From Acetatifactor muris (GTDB taxonomy: Bacteria > Bacillota > Clostridia > Lachnospirales > Lachnospiraceae), in assembly GCF_024623325.1 (NCBI RefSeq), contig NZ_JANJZD010000009.1, positions 62,001 through 126,000 on the forward strand: DNA of 64,000 nt, given 5' to 3'. The notes beneath the pieces were generated by a model that was given only the letters and a program-made list of their open reading frames with translations, ran no database searches and was not told the DNA's origin. Below are positions 34,768 through 42,830 of the stretch, in pieces. The position numbers and the translations under genes were made by a program. Each line of letters begins with the position of its first letter. Position 1 is the first letter of the stretch.

Positions 34768-35682
34768 ATGAGACATTTGATGAGTCCCCTTGATTTTACC
34801 CCCGAAGAGCTGGACCGGCTCTTCGACCTGGCAAACGACATTGAAAGCCATCCCGGCAAATACGCCCATATCTGCGACGGCAGGATTCTGGCCACCTGTT
34901 TTTATGAGCCCAGCACGCGCACACGCTTAAGCTTTGAATCAGCCATGACCAGGCTGGGCGGCAGAGTCATCGGCTTCGCCGACGCAACCTCCTCCTCCGC
35001 CTCCAAGGGGGAAAGTGTATCGGACACCATCCGTGTCATCTCCGGGTACGCGGATATCTGCGCCATGCGGCATCCGAAGGAAGGAGCTCCCATGGTGGCG
35101 GCGGAGAAATCCGGTATCCCTGTCATCAACGCCGGCGACGGAGGACATCAGCATCCCACCCAGACTTTGACTGACCTGCTGACCATCCGCAGCCTGAAAG
35201 GGAGACTGGGGGATTTCACCATAGGTCTGTGCGGCGACCTGAAATTCGGCCGAACCGTGCACTCCCTGATTAATGCGCTGATTCGCTATGACAATATCCG
35301 TTTTGTCTTCATCTCTCCCGAAGAGCTTCGGGTGCCTGACTATATCACGGATATGCTGAAAGAAAAGGGCATTCCCTTCCAGGAGGTCATCCGTCTGGAA
35401 AATGTGATGCCCCAGCTGGACCTTCTGTATATGACCAGAGTTCAAAAGGAGCGATTCTTCAACGAGGAAGATTATGTTCGGCTAAAAGACTTCTATATTC
35501 TGAATGCCGACAAAATGCTCCTTGCCAAAAAAGACATGCTGGTGCTTCATCCCCTGCCCAGAGTCAACGAGATATCGGTGGAAGTGGATTCCGACCCCAG
35601 AGCGGTCTATTTTAAGCAGGCAAAATATGGCGTGTACGTCCGTATGGCCTTGATTCTGACGCTGCTGGAGCTTGTACCCTAA
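34768..35682 (+). CDS. pyrB: Aspartate carbamoyltransferase catalytic subunit
   Basis: About 304 residues from the ATG at 34768, where the family N-terminus [15 protein letters not shown] begins (GAGG 12 bases upstream); the ATG at 34750 is an alternative without a ribosome site. The carbamoyl phosphate loop [16 protein letters not shown] is near residue 50, and the aspartate side includes the HPLPRVNEI motif near 257. It makes carbamoyl aspartate in pyrimidine synthesis. The regulatory chain PyrI is encoded 142 bp downstream, so this should be an allosteric dodecamer. Confidence 0.95.
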   Translation: MRHLMSPLDFTPEELDRLFDLANDIESHPGKYAHICDGRILATCFYEPSTRTRLSFESAMTRLGGRVIGFADATSSSASKGESVSDTIRVISGYADICAMRHPKEGAPMVAAEKSGIPVINAGDGGHQHPTQTLTDLLTIRSLKGRLGDFTIGLCGDLKFGRTVHSLINALIRYDNIRFVFISPEELRVPDYITDMLKEKGIPFQEVIRLENVMPQLDLLYMTRVQKERFFNEEDYVRLKDFYILNADKMLLAKKDMLVLHPLPRVNEISVEVDSDPRAVYFKQAKYGVYVRMALILTLLELVP

Positions 35683-35824
35683 GCTGTTGGCTTATTCTCA
35701 TGCATCCTTCACCCAGCTGGCAGGAAGGGAAAGGAACCGCAGGAGCAGGCGGGTTGGATACATGGCAATTGTACTGGCCTGAGTCTATCAGATATAAATA
35801 TTGCAGTAGAAAGGAAAAAATTAT

Positions 35825-36265
35825 ATGCTGAACGTGGGAAAAATCGAAGAAGGCTTCGTGCTGGATCATATTAAAGCAGGGCGCAGCCTGGACATTTATG
35901 AACATCTGCAGCTGGATAAACTGGACTGCACCGTGGCTATCATCAAAAATGCCAGAAGCAATAAAATGGAAAAAAAGGACATTCTGAAAGTAGAATGCGA
36001 TATCGACATGCTTGACCTGGATGTGCTTGCGTTCATTGACCACAATATCACTGTCAATGTGATTAAAAACGGAGAAATCGTGGAGAAAAAAGAACTGGCA
36101 CTGCCGAAGCAGATTAAAAATGTCATCAAATGCCACAACCCCAGATGCATTACCTCCATCGAGCAGGAGCTCCCCCATATTTTCTGTCTGGCCGATATCG
36201 ACAGAGAAGTGTACCGCTGCAAATACTGTGAAGAAAAGTATATGGCTTCCGCAAAATGGAACTGA
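35825..36265 (+). CDS. pyrI: Aspartate carbamoyltransferase regulatory subunit
   Basis: A 146-residue nucleotide-binding chain. The N-terminal allosteric domain includes VLDHIKAGRSLDIYEHL. The C-terminal zinc site is Cys-x4-Cys (CHNPRC) and Cys-x2-Cys (CKYC), binding the catalytic chain. AAGGA before the ATG. Together with PyrB it gives ATP/CTP-controlled transcarbamylase. The 142-bp gap after pyrB has no visible element. Confidence 0.95.
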   Translation: MLNVGKIEEGFVLDHIKAGRSLDIYEHLQLDKLDCTVAIIKNARSNKMEKKDILKVECDIDMLDLDVLAFIDHNITVNVIKNGEIVEKKELALPKQIKNVIKCHNPRCITSIEQELPHIFCLADIDREVYRCKYCEEKYMASAKWN

Positions 36266-36289
36266 TCTGAATATGCGGACAGAGACTTC

Positions 36290-36326
36290 TGAAAAAATAA
36301 CGCTCACTGTGTAAGTGAGCGTTATT
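36290..36326. terminator. Terminator between convergent pyrI and the DUF362 gene
   Basis: AATAACGCTCAC and GTGAGCGTTATT, 12-bp perfect arms. A-rich on the left, so the minus strand has a T6 tail; likely the DUF362 terminator, possibly bidirectional. Confidence 0.85.
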
Positions 36327-36367
36327 GCACTTCTGCTTTTCACCCGGAATCAAAACTTTCCGACTTC

Positions 36368-37231
36368 CTATATCTCCGTCAGCTCATATTCCCGGCTTCC
36401 CACGCCGATTTTCGCGGCGGCTTCCACTGTATGAACACCGTTTCTGGACTCAATCCTCTCCAGCAGATGATCTCTGCCCGTATCCTTGGATGCATACACC
36501 AGATCCAGACATGCCTGATCCAGCGCCACCGGATCCAGCGAAGCCAGAATGCCGATATCACCCATGGCCGGATCTTCCGCCACAGCACAGCAGTCACAGT
36601 CCACCGACATATTCTTCATCACATTTATAAATGCAATCCTGTCTCCGAACCTGTCCATAATAGATTTGCTGGCATCCGCCATGGACTCCAGGAAAGAATC
36701 ATGGTCAGAATTCCAGAAATTATTTACATCTCCAACTCCGTGGATATATGCCTTACCGTGAGAGGAAGCCAGGCCAATGGAGATATTTTTCAGCGCCCCG
36801 CCAAAACCTCCCATGGGATGCCCCTTAAAATGAGACAGAACCAGCATGGAATCATATTTTTCAATATTCTTTCCCACATAATTCTTCTGTATCTTCTGCC
36901 CCTCCGGTATGGAATATTCAATCTCGCCTTCCGCATCCAGAATATCCACTTCCGCAATGTCTGCCCATCCATGAAGCTTCATAGTCTCCTGATGTGCCTC
37001 CGTGGTATTCCGCTTTCCTTCATATGCGGTATTACACTCCACAATTGTACCCTTCACCCTGTCAATTACAGACTTCATCAGCTCCGGACGCAGGAAATTC
37101 TGATTCCCCACCTCGCCGGAATGAAGCTTCACCGCAACTTTCCCCGTCAGCTCCACGCCCATAGCCTCGTACATTTTAATCATAGCCTCCGGGGTAATCT
37201 CCTTCGTAAAATATACCTTTGCCTTTCCCAT
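36368..37231 (-). CDS. DUF362 domain protein
   Basis: A 287-residue protein of the DUF362 family: KVAVKLHSGEVGNQNFLRPE near the start, VLSHFKGHPMGGFGGALKNI in the middle, and the Cys cluster VDCDCCAVAEDPAMGDIG near residue 215. The frequent C-terminal ferredoxin domain of relatives is missing. It probably binds a metal or cluster through the CDCC motif, but its reaction is unknown. Transcribed alone, with its own terminator. Confidence 0.85.
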   Translation of the reverse strand: MGKAKVYFTKEITPEAMIKMYEAMGVELTGKVAVKLHSGEVGNQNFLRPELMKSVIDRVKGTIVECNTAYEGKRNTTEAHQETMKLHGWADIAEVDILDAEGEIEYSIPEGQKIQKNYVGKNIEKYDSMLVLSHFKGHPMGGFGGALKNISIGLASSHGKAYIHGVGDVNNFWNSDHDSFLESMADASKSIMDRFGDRIAFINVMKNMSVDCDCCAVAEDPAMGDIGILASLDPVALDQACLDLVYASKDTGRDHLLERIESRNGVHTVEAAAKIGVGSREYELTEI

Positions 37232-37349
37232 ATAAAACCACCTTTCTTTGCTCCGGCTGTTTTGATTTCTGCCGGAAATATCCTTATTTTATCACAGTTT
37301 ATACCGGGGAGACAAGCAGGAATTGCAGAGAGGATTCTTCCCTGTACGC

Positions 37350-38087
37350 TTAATTATGCCATGCAGTGATATTAACACATTCATCATCAGAACCTGTCAC
37401 TTCTAAATAATACTTTGTCCAGGAAATTCCGCCACTATTACCTATTGCAAAAGATTCCAAATCGGTTTCTGCACACCATTCAGGTTGTCCTTTTTCAAGG
37501 TAAATCCACCCTGTCCCCCAACTACATCCATTATAGCCATCCATATGCAGATTCCAGTCTTCTATTGGATATTTCCCGATTGTCTCATCCCAGTTACCCT
37601 TTAATGAGGGATCCCAGGTAATACCGCCTGCTTCCATCAAAGAGCGATAAACTGCTATGGCCTCTTCAGGTGTATATTTATCGCTTACAGGAGCTTCTGC
37701 AGGTTCATCATCAACAGGAGCCTCTGCAGGTTTATCATCAACAGGAACCTCTACAGGTTCTGCCTTTGCCTGTTCCTTTGTTTTACTGTTAGCCAAAGCA
37801 TCTTCAAATCCTGCAAATCTTTGGTTGTCATCAAGATAGAAGAAATCCAATTCATCATCAGTCTCTTCTGTAATCAGGCTGTCAGTGTCAGCCGGTTCAG
37901 GGGACGCAGTAATTTCTTCCTGTTTCACCTCTTCGGAACTTATAGGAGGTTCCCTCTCCTGTGATACTTCAACCTCAGAACTTTCTGTAATATCTGTGCC
38001 TGTGGCTGTTTCTGCTTCTTTGTTCCCGCAGCCTCCAGACATCATCACTGCAATCAGTACAACTGCCAAAAGATTCTTCCTTTTCAT
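37350..38087 (-). CDS. Lipoprotein with a Pro/Glu/Asp repeat
   Basis: About 245 residues from the ATG at 38087 (AAGGAG seven bases before). Signal MKRKNLLAVVLIAVMM with lipobox SGGC. A long acidic linker contains three repeats of the type PVDDKPAEA (residues about 110-140). The C-terminal 100 residues (from YTPEEAIAVYRSLMEAGGI) form an unrecognised domain with several Trp and Cys. Last of three lipoprotein genes after the ECF sigma gene on the same strand, so probably in its regulon. Confidence 0.75.
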   Translation of the reverse strand: MKRKNLLAVVLIAVMMSGGCGNKEAETATGTDITESSEVEVSQEREPPISSEEVKQEEITASPEPADTDSLITEETDDELDFFYLDDNQRFAGFEDALANSKTKEQAKAEPVEVPVDDKPAEAPVDDEPAEAPVSDKYTPEEAIAVYRSLMEAGGITWDPSLKGNWDETIGKYPIEDWNLHMDGYNGCSWGTGWIYLEKGQPEWCAETDLESFAIGNSGGISWTKYYLEVTGSDDECVNITAWHN

Positions 38088-38122
38088 AGTGATTCTCCTT
38101 AAAGTAAAATCAGTCACTGATA

Positions 38123-38944
38123 TCAATGCCCATAGCTGTTGAATTCTTCATCAGTAATCATATCCTTATAGTAAATCTGACAGATAATGTAATCATCCGT
38201 ATCCTCTGTACACACAACAGAATATGTCTTATAAGACAGAATTGAGATTTCTTCTCTGTATTTATAGTAATAATCATATACCCAGTAGACAGGTGTATCA
38301 GTTTCAGGATTATAATACATCGGTATTCTGAACTCCAACAGTTCCATATCATCTGTAGATTCTGTGAAGACAGGAGCATCGTAATTACGATTTCCCAGAC
38401 TCTCTTTAATCATAGCTTCAAGTTCTGTAGTGGTAAGTGCAATTAAATTACCATCTGTAATATAATCCTTCATCACATACAGATAATCATAGTCAGTTCC
38501 TTCAACAGGATTTTCAAATCTTGCCCAAAAGTTTGAAGCAGATCCTGTTATTGATATCGTCGAACCTGTTTTGATATATCCTACTTCAATGCCATCACCA
38601 TTAAAAACAGGAACATCTTCAGGAGCTTTAAGAACATCATTTACAGGCTCAAAGGTTTTATCTTTCTGCCCTTCATAGTCTCCATACTTTGCAATTTCAT
38701 CAAACAACACGATGCTCTCATTCTCTGTACCTGTGGTATCAGAAGCTGCTTCTTCCTCTCCGCCGGCTTCCTCTGAACCTGTACTTTCACCAGCAGGGGA
38801 ATCATCCGTATCTGCTTCATGCTCAACAGCACTACTGTTTTCAGGAATCTCCTGATTTGTTATATCTGTCTTCTCTCCACACCCTGTAAGCAACGATGCT
38901 GCAAACATCCATGTCAATAATGTCACCACTGTTTTCTTTCCCAT
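38123..38944 (-). CDS. Lipoprotein with an SH3-like segment
   Basis: About 273 residues from the ATG at 38944 (AAGGAAG upstream). Signal MGKKTVVTLLTWMFAASLL, lipobox LTGC. After a Ser/Glu linker, VFNGDGIEVGYIKTGSTISI followed by WARFENP looks like a small SH3b-type barrel. The C-terminal part is of unknown fold. It lies in the middle of the three lipoprotein genes downstream of the ECF sigma gene. Confidence 0.75.
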   Translation of the reverse strand: MGKKTVVTLLTWMFAASLLTGCGEKTDITNQEIPENSSAVEHEADTDDSPAGESTGSEEAGGEEEAASDTTGTENESIVLFDEIAKYGDYEGQKDKTFEPVNDVLKAPEDVPVFNGDGIEVGYIKTGSTISITGSASNFWARFENPVEGTDYDYLYVMKDYITDGNLIALTTTELEAMIKESLGNRNYDAPVFTESTDDMELLEFRIPMYYNPETDTPVYWVYDYYYKYREEISILSYKTYSVVCTEDTDDYIICQIYYKDMITDEEFNSYGH

Positions 38945-38981
38945 TTTTCTACTTCCTTTCCACTCCGACATCTTATCTGCC

Positions 38982-40529
38982 TTATCTCCTGAATTTCAGT
39001 TCATAAATCCTTATCTCGTCAGCCTGTACATCATAGCTTCCCTCTACGGCTTCCCCTTCAGGATCAATAACGAGATTTCCATAACCATCAATAGTAAACG
39101 CACACTTTTTACTTGAATTTCCTTCGGAGACAAGTACTGTATCATCATTAAAAAATTCCAGCTTAGCTCCTCTGTTTGCAGTATATCTTCCATATGGTTT
39201 CGGAATATACACAGGTATGGCATTGCCGCCTGTCATAATCGCATCTACATTACCCTGATTAATCTCACACCAGACGATAGGAATTTCATTGCCTGATTTC
39301 AGGGATTGATAATACTGATCCGCTTCTGTTCCTGTTATATCCCTTCCGTCAACATTATATATCTTACTGTGACCTTCGCTGTCCGGGCTTCCATCTGGAT
39401 CTTCGGAAACCTGTAAGGCCGCATCCGTAAATTCCCCTGTGCGGAGGTTCCAGAAATTTGTATGCCCCTGCCCTGCTTCAACCATTGTCATCAGTATTCC
39501 TGTGTCATAATAATGCCATGAATTTGCATCCAGCGGTTCGTAAATTTTATCTCCGTCGAAATCTGATACTTCTCCTGTGTTTCTGTCATATTTCAGGATA
39601 TTGAATATGGTGATCCACTTTGCTCCCCCATAAGGACTTATATCACTGGCGCTCCCTAATAAAATCTCATCTTCCCCATCCTGGTCAATATCCAGCAGTG
39701 CAAAAATCAGATGTTCATATTCCATCCCCCGGGGATAATATGCGCTGTTTCCTGCTGAATTCAGCAGTATATCACTTAACGGACCATCTTCATCTGCCTG
39801 TTCCATCCATGCATAATCCCCTGGTATTGCCTCACCGAACTCCATGGAAATCATCTGGAATCCAAAGGGGCTGTCATCATTTTTTATGGCTGTAAGCTCA
39901 TAAGGACAACCTGTCTCCATGATACCCTCTGCTACCCAGAGGAAAAAAGTACCCCTTATCTTATATGTGCCATCTGACATTACCTCTGCTCCGTCAATAT
40001 ATGTATCCTCCAGCACGAAGTCACCCACCATGTCAAACACCACCCTGTCGCCTTCACAAAATGCTGATACATCTGCATTTTCCATGCCAAACACATTTTT
40101 CAGATAACTTTGCACATCCTCCTCCCTGCAATATCTGATCAGGGTAGCATCATCTGTCTCTGTGGGCGGCAGATACTCTGTATAGGACTTGTCTGTCAAA
40201 CCCATATTTCCAATCACATCGATCAGCTTCATATTCATTGATACGTCATCCGTGGGATAACTGCTGCCATATGCATCGCCACCAAAGAAATAGCTGTTGA
40301 GGGAGAGCATGCCAGCCAGCGTTTCAATGTCTTTTTGTTCTTTTTCTGACAAAGTGAGTATCCCTGTGGGGTCATTCTTTTCTTCCGATACCGGTTCCTC
40401 TGCCGTCTCCTCCATCGGGGCACTTTCCCGCGCCGTTTCCTGCCGGGATTCTATATTCCCCTTTCCACATCCTGCAATGGATGCCGCCAATATTGCCATC
40501 AGCAAACCAGGTATGATCTTCTTTTTCAT
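38982..40529 (-). CDS. Large lipoprotein with a DxDxDG-type motif
   Basis: About 515 residues from the ATG at 40529 (AGGTG six bases upstream). Signal MKKKIIPGLLMAILAAS with lipobox IAGC, then an acidic linker. Near the middle it reads ALLDIDQDGEDEILLGSASD, an FG-GAP/EF-hand-like metal-binding motif also seen in the extracytoplasmic part of the neighbouring sigma factor (LHDLDADGVPEILL). Function unknown. The intergenic spacing to the next lipoprotein is 37 bp, suggesting one transcript. Confidence 0.78.
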   Translation of the reverse strand: MKKKIIPGLLMAILAASIAGCGKGNIESRQETARESAPMEETAEEPVSEEKNDPTGILTLSEKEQKDIETLAGMLSLNSYFFGGDAYGSSYPTDDVSMNMKLIDVIGNMGLTDKSYTEYLPPTETDDATLIRYCREEDVQSYLKNVFGMENADVSAFCEGDRVVFDMVGDFVLEDTYIDGAEVMSDGTYKIRGTFFLWVAEGIMETGCPYELTAIKNDDSPFGFQMISMEFGEAIPGDYAWMEQADEDGPLSDILLNSAGNSAYYPRGMEYEHLIFALLDIDQDGEDEILLGSASDISPYGGAKWITIFNILKYDRNTGEVSDFDGDKIYEPLDANSWHYYDTGILMTMVEAGQGHTNFWNLRTGEFTDAALQVSEDPDGSPDSEGHSKIYNVDGRDITGTEADQYYQSLKSGNEIPIVWCEINQGNVDAIMTGGNAIPVYIPKPYGRYTANRGAKLEFFNDDTVLVSEGNSSKKCAFTIDGYGNLVIDPEGEAVEGSYDVQADEIRIYELKFRR

Positions 40530-40593
40530 TGTCTTCACCTTTTCTCCATTTACACATTCTATTTTTACAATCAGTTTTTCAACGCGGCTCCAA

Positions 40594-40875
40594 TTATAAA
40601 TATATACTCATCGCATCCGCTATTGTCTGTTCATCCAGCGGCTTGTAATCAATGGGCTGATAGATTGCCTCCAGTTCTTCCACCCTCTGCAGGCCCTGTT
40701 CATAGGTGAGCTCCGTTATTGAATTATTTGCTTCAATTTCTGCGGACACGCCTTCTCCAAAGCTGTCTGTTATCACCCGAACCATTTCCACGATCTCAAA
40801 ATCTACCATTCTGTAAGCCAATCCATCACCAGGATTGTAGGGCTGATAATAATCATCCTTATCAGATATATATAA
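40594..40875 (-). pseudogene. Out-of-frame C-terminal part of the ECF sigma sensor domain
   Basis: The frame beginning SDKDDYYQPYNPGDGLAYRM and ending TIADAMSIYL continues the sigma factor's C-terminal domain in a different frame. It joins at the TA tract 40866-40876. Adding two bases there would fuse the two parts into one protein of about 490 residues. I therefore read it as a severed part of the sigma gene, not as a separate gene, although an ATG at 40920 opens the same frame. Confidence 0.7.
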
Positions 40876-42073
40876 ATTCCGTTGGTGTACTCCCATATCC
40901 CACAGCAGGGCCAAGGCCATATCTATATGATGGGAATGGCTTTACTTCTTTCGTAAAATAATGGAAATAATATATTTCAATTGTATGGTTCTCTTCCGTG
41001 CTTTTTAACAGGATTTCGGGAACCCCATCCGCATCCAGATCATGCAGTTCAAAGCCTTCATATACACTATGATCCAGCCCCAACAGGTATTCTGTATAGA
41101 TACTCTGCCAGCTGATTTCCTCTTGTAATCCTCCACTTTCAAAATCATTTGATTCAGCAGTATCCTGGGAACTGCCCATATCTATTGCATCTGCATTTTG
41201 GACAGTTTCATTTCCCTGAAGCTGCCGGACCTGTTCTGGCACAGCATCGTCCCTCTCCTGCTTCCCATTCCACAAAAGCACTGTTCCACCGATGATGCCA
41301 ACTGCCAATATGGAAGCCATCATTTTTGTCTTCACGGAGGCCTTTGTAAGCTTCCTGATGATTCTTCCGATGCCCGTTGCCGATGAACCAGATGCAAGCA
41401 CACTTTCGGTAACTCCTGTCGGAACAGTACATGCAAGCACATCCTCTTTGAAAAGCAGAAGCAGAAGCGGTGCAGCACTGTAAAGCTTTGTACCCTGTTT
41501 CTTTTCCAGTGCAAGCACATTTTCCTTAATTTTTGCCCTTGCCCTTGACAGGTTTGTCTTGACGGTATTCTCCGGGATTCCCAGCTCCTGTGCTATCTCT
41601 GATTGTTTCTGTTCATTGTAATAAAATGCTATGATACAAAGTTTCTGCATTTCTGTGAGCTGGGTGTCAATGATCTCCCTGACAAGCCTCTGCTTCTCCC
41701 TGTCCTGCATGATATCTTCCGGAATGATGCTGTCATTATCTGTAAGATTTTCAAAAGTATCATCTTCTTCGTGCAAAAGCACATACTTCTTATTCTTTTT
41801 CAGCCATGCATAGCATTTTCTGGTGGCAATGGTCCCAGCCCATGAAAGGAACCTGTTTTCATTGTCCAGCTGTGCAATGTTCTTACTGATTTCCACATAA
41901 GTATCCTGCATGATATCACAGACCGCATCCTGCACATTGTCATTGCCGCTCATAACTTTATAGATACAGGTATATATGTATTTACTCGATTCCTCATAGA
42001 TCTGGTTAAAAGCCTCTCCCTTTCCTTCCCTGTATTTTCTCACTGCCTGCCTTAATTCCGCTGTTGGTTCCAT
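40862..42073 (-). CDS. ECF-type sigma factor with a C-terminal membrane segment and outer domain
   Basis: A 403-residue protein. Residues 1-185 are an ECF sigma factor: region 2 with ICDIMQDTYVEISKNI and FLSWAGTIATRKCYAWLKKN, region 4 with IAFYYNEQKQSEIAQELGI and TVKTNLSRARAKIKE. A linker follows, then a transmembrane helix (ASILAVGIIGGTVLLW, about 255-272) and an extracytoplasmic domain containing LHDLDADGVPEILLKS. The sigma and the sensor are therefore joined in one chain. It ends early at a TGA; the rest is out of frame (40594-40875). AAGGAG lies before the ATG. The lipoprotein genes downstream are probable targets. Confidence 0.85.
   Translation of the reverse strand: MEPTAELRQAVRKYREGKGEAFNQIYEESSKYIYTCIYKVMSGNDNVQDAVCDIMQDTYVEISKNIAQLDNENRFLSWAGTIATRKCYAWLKKNKKYVLLHEEDDTFENLTDNDSIIPEDIMQDREKQRLVREIIDTQLTEMQKLCIIAFYYNEQKQSEIAQELGIPENTVKTNLSRARAKIKENVLALEKKQGTKLYSAAPLLLLLFKEDVLACTVPTGVTESVLASGSSATGIGRIIRKLTKASVKTKMMASILAVGIIGGTVLLWNGKQERDDAVPEQVRQLQGNETVQNADAIDMGSSQDTAESNDFESGGLQEEISWQSIYTEYLLGLDHSVYEGFELHDLDADGVPEILLKSTEENHTIEIYYFHYFTKEVKPFPSYRYGLGPAVGYGSTPTEFIYI
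40866..40876. repeat. TA microsatellite at the sigma frameshift
   Basis: ATATATATAAA on the plus strand. A two-base change in length would restore the reading frame of the sigma factor's outer domain. Confidence 0.7.
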
Positions 42074-42265
42074 AAATCCGCTCCTTCATAAGTATTCTGT
42101 TTTTCTATTTCTTCTTTAAATTTAATCCCCTGTTCTATCGGTTTCACTTCCTTCAGCTTTTACAGGAATTTCTTTTTTATTCTTTTCATTTTGCCCTCCT
42201 GAAATTTTCGCTTTTTCTATCATGTTATATAAGAGAGATTCACTTTTCCAAAAAAGTTTCACTTT

Positions 42266-42508
42266 TTACAATATTTTTCTTAATTCAATTTTTGCCCTTT
42301 CTGTAATAACAACCCCCTTAAAATTATCCTGTTCCAAAATACTGCCTGTCACTTGTACCTCCTGTCCCCTTCCTATAAAAATATGGTCCTTTACCGCCTG
42401 CCTGTCAGTAGACAAGATCAGATACAGCCCGTCTTTTCCCTCCATGGAGAACACACAACAATTCCCAATCAGTGTCGGTTCTCCCTGTACAATTCCGAAT
42501 ATCTCCAC
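42266..42508 (-). CDS. Small hypothetical protein
   Basis: An 80-residue frame from a GTG at 42508, with AAAGGAG 12 bases before. The pattern GIVQGEPTLIGNCCVF then GQEVQVTGSILEQDNFKGVV suggests an OB-fold-like beta barrel. It lies between the sigma gene and a terminator region on the same strand and may be the first gene of the sigma operon. I do not recognise the family; coding status is likely but not certain. Confidence 0.5.
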   Translation of the reverse strand: MEIFGIVQGEPTLIGNCCVFSMEGKDGLYLILSTDRQAVKDHIFIGRGQEVQVTGSILEQDNFKGVVITERAKIELRKIL

Positions 42509-42740
42509 TCCTTCGCTTCTCTCCTTTCGGAAATCCCTGTTATGGTTACCTGTATAAGGGAGTGCCTGGCTCTCTGAAAGGTTTCACTTAATATCACATT
42601 TAATAGATTATGTTCAATTTTTTGCCCCTACAGATTATAACGTATCATCCCATCAGGTGCAAGGAAAATATAAGCAATAAATTGCCTGCACAACATGTAA
42701 TGAAACAGAATTCCTGCTTCACAAAAAATCTATTGTCATG
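42509..42740. other. A+T-rich intergenic stretch, nothing recognised
   Basis: Between the small hypothetical gene and the kinase terminator. The frame upstream of the GTG at 42508 stays open for about 25 codons but has no start. No repeat or RNA structure was recognised. Confidence 0.4.
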
Positions 42741-42787
42741 AAAAAAATGACCTTATAGAAAGGATGCTTCCTCTCTACAAGGTCACT
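42741..42787 (-). terminator. Intrinsic terminator after the histidine kinase gene
   Basis: On the minus strand GTGACCTTGTAGAGAGGA pairs with TCCTTTCTATAAGGTCAT, followed by a T7 run (A run at 42741-42747). Confidence 0.88.
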
Positions 42788-42830
42788 TGAACTTACTCTA
42801 TTCTCTTTCAGGGGCTATCCCAGATTGCCC

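Noticed and set aside
40594..40920. Independent 108-residue gene
   Set aside because: The first 14 codons overlap the sigma gene in another frame, there is no ribosome site, and the rest continues the sigma outer domain after the TA tract.
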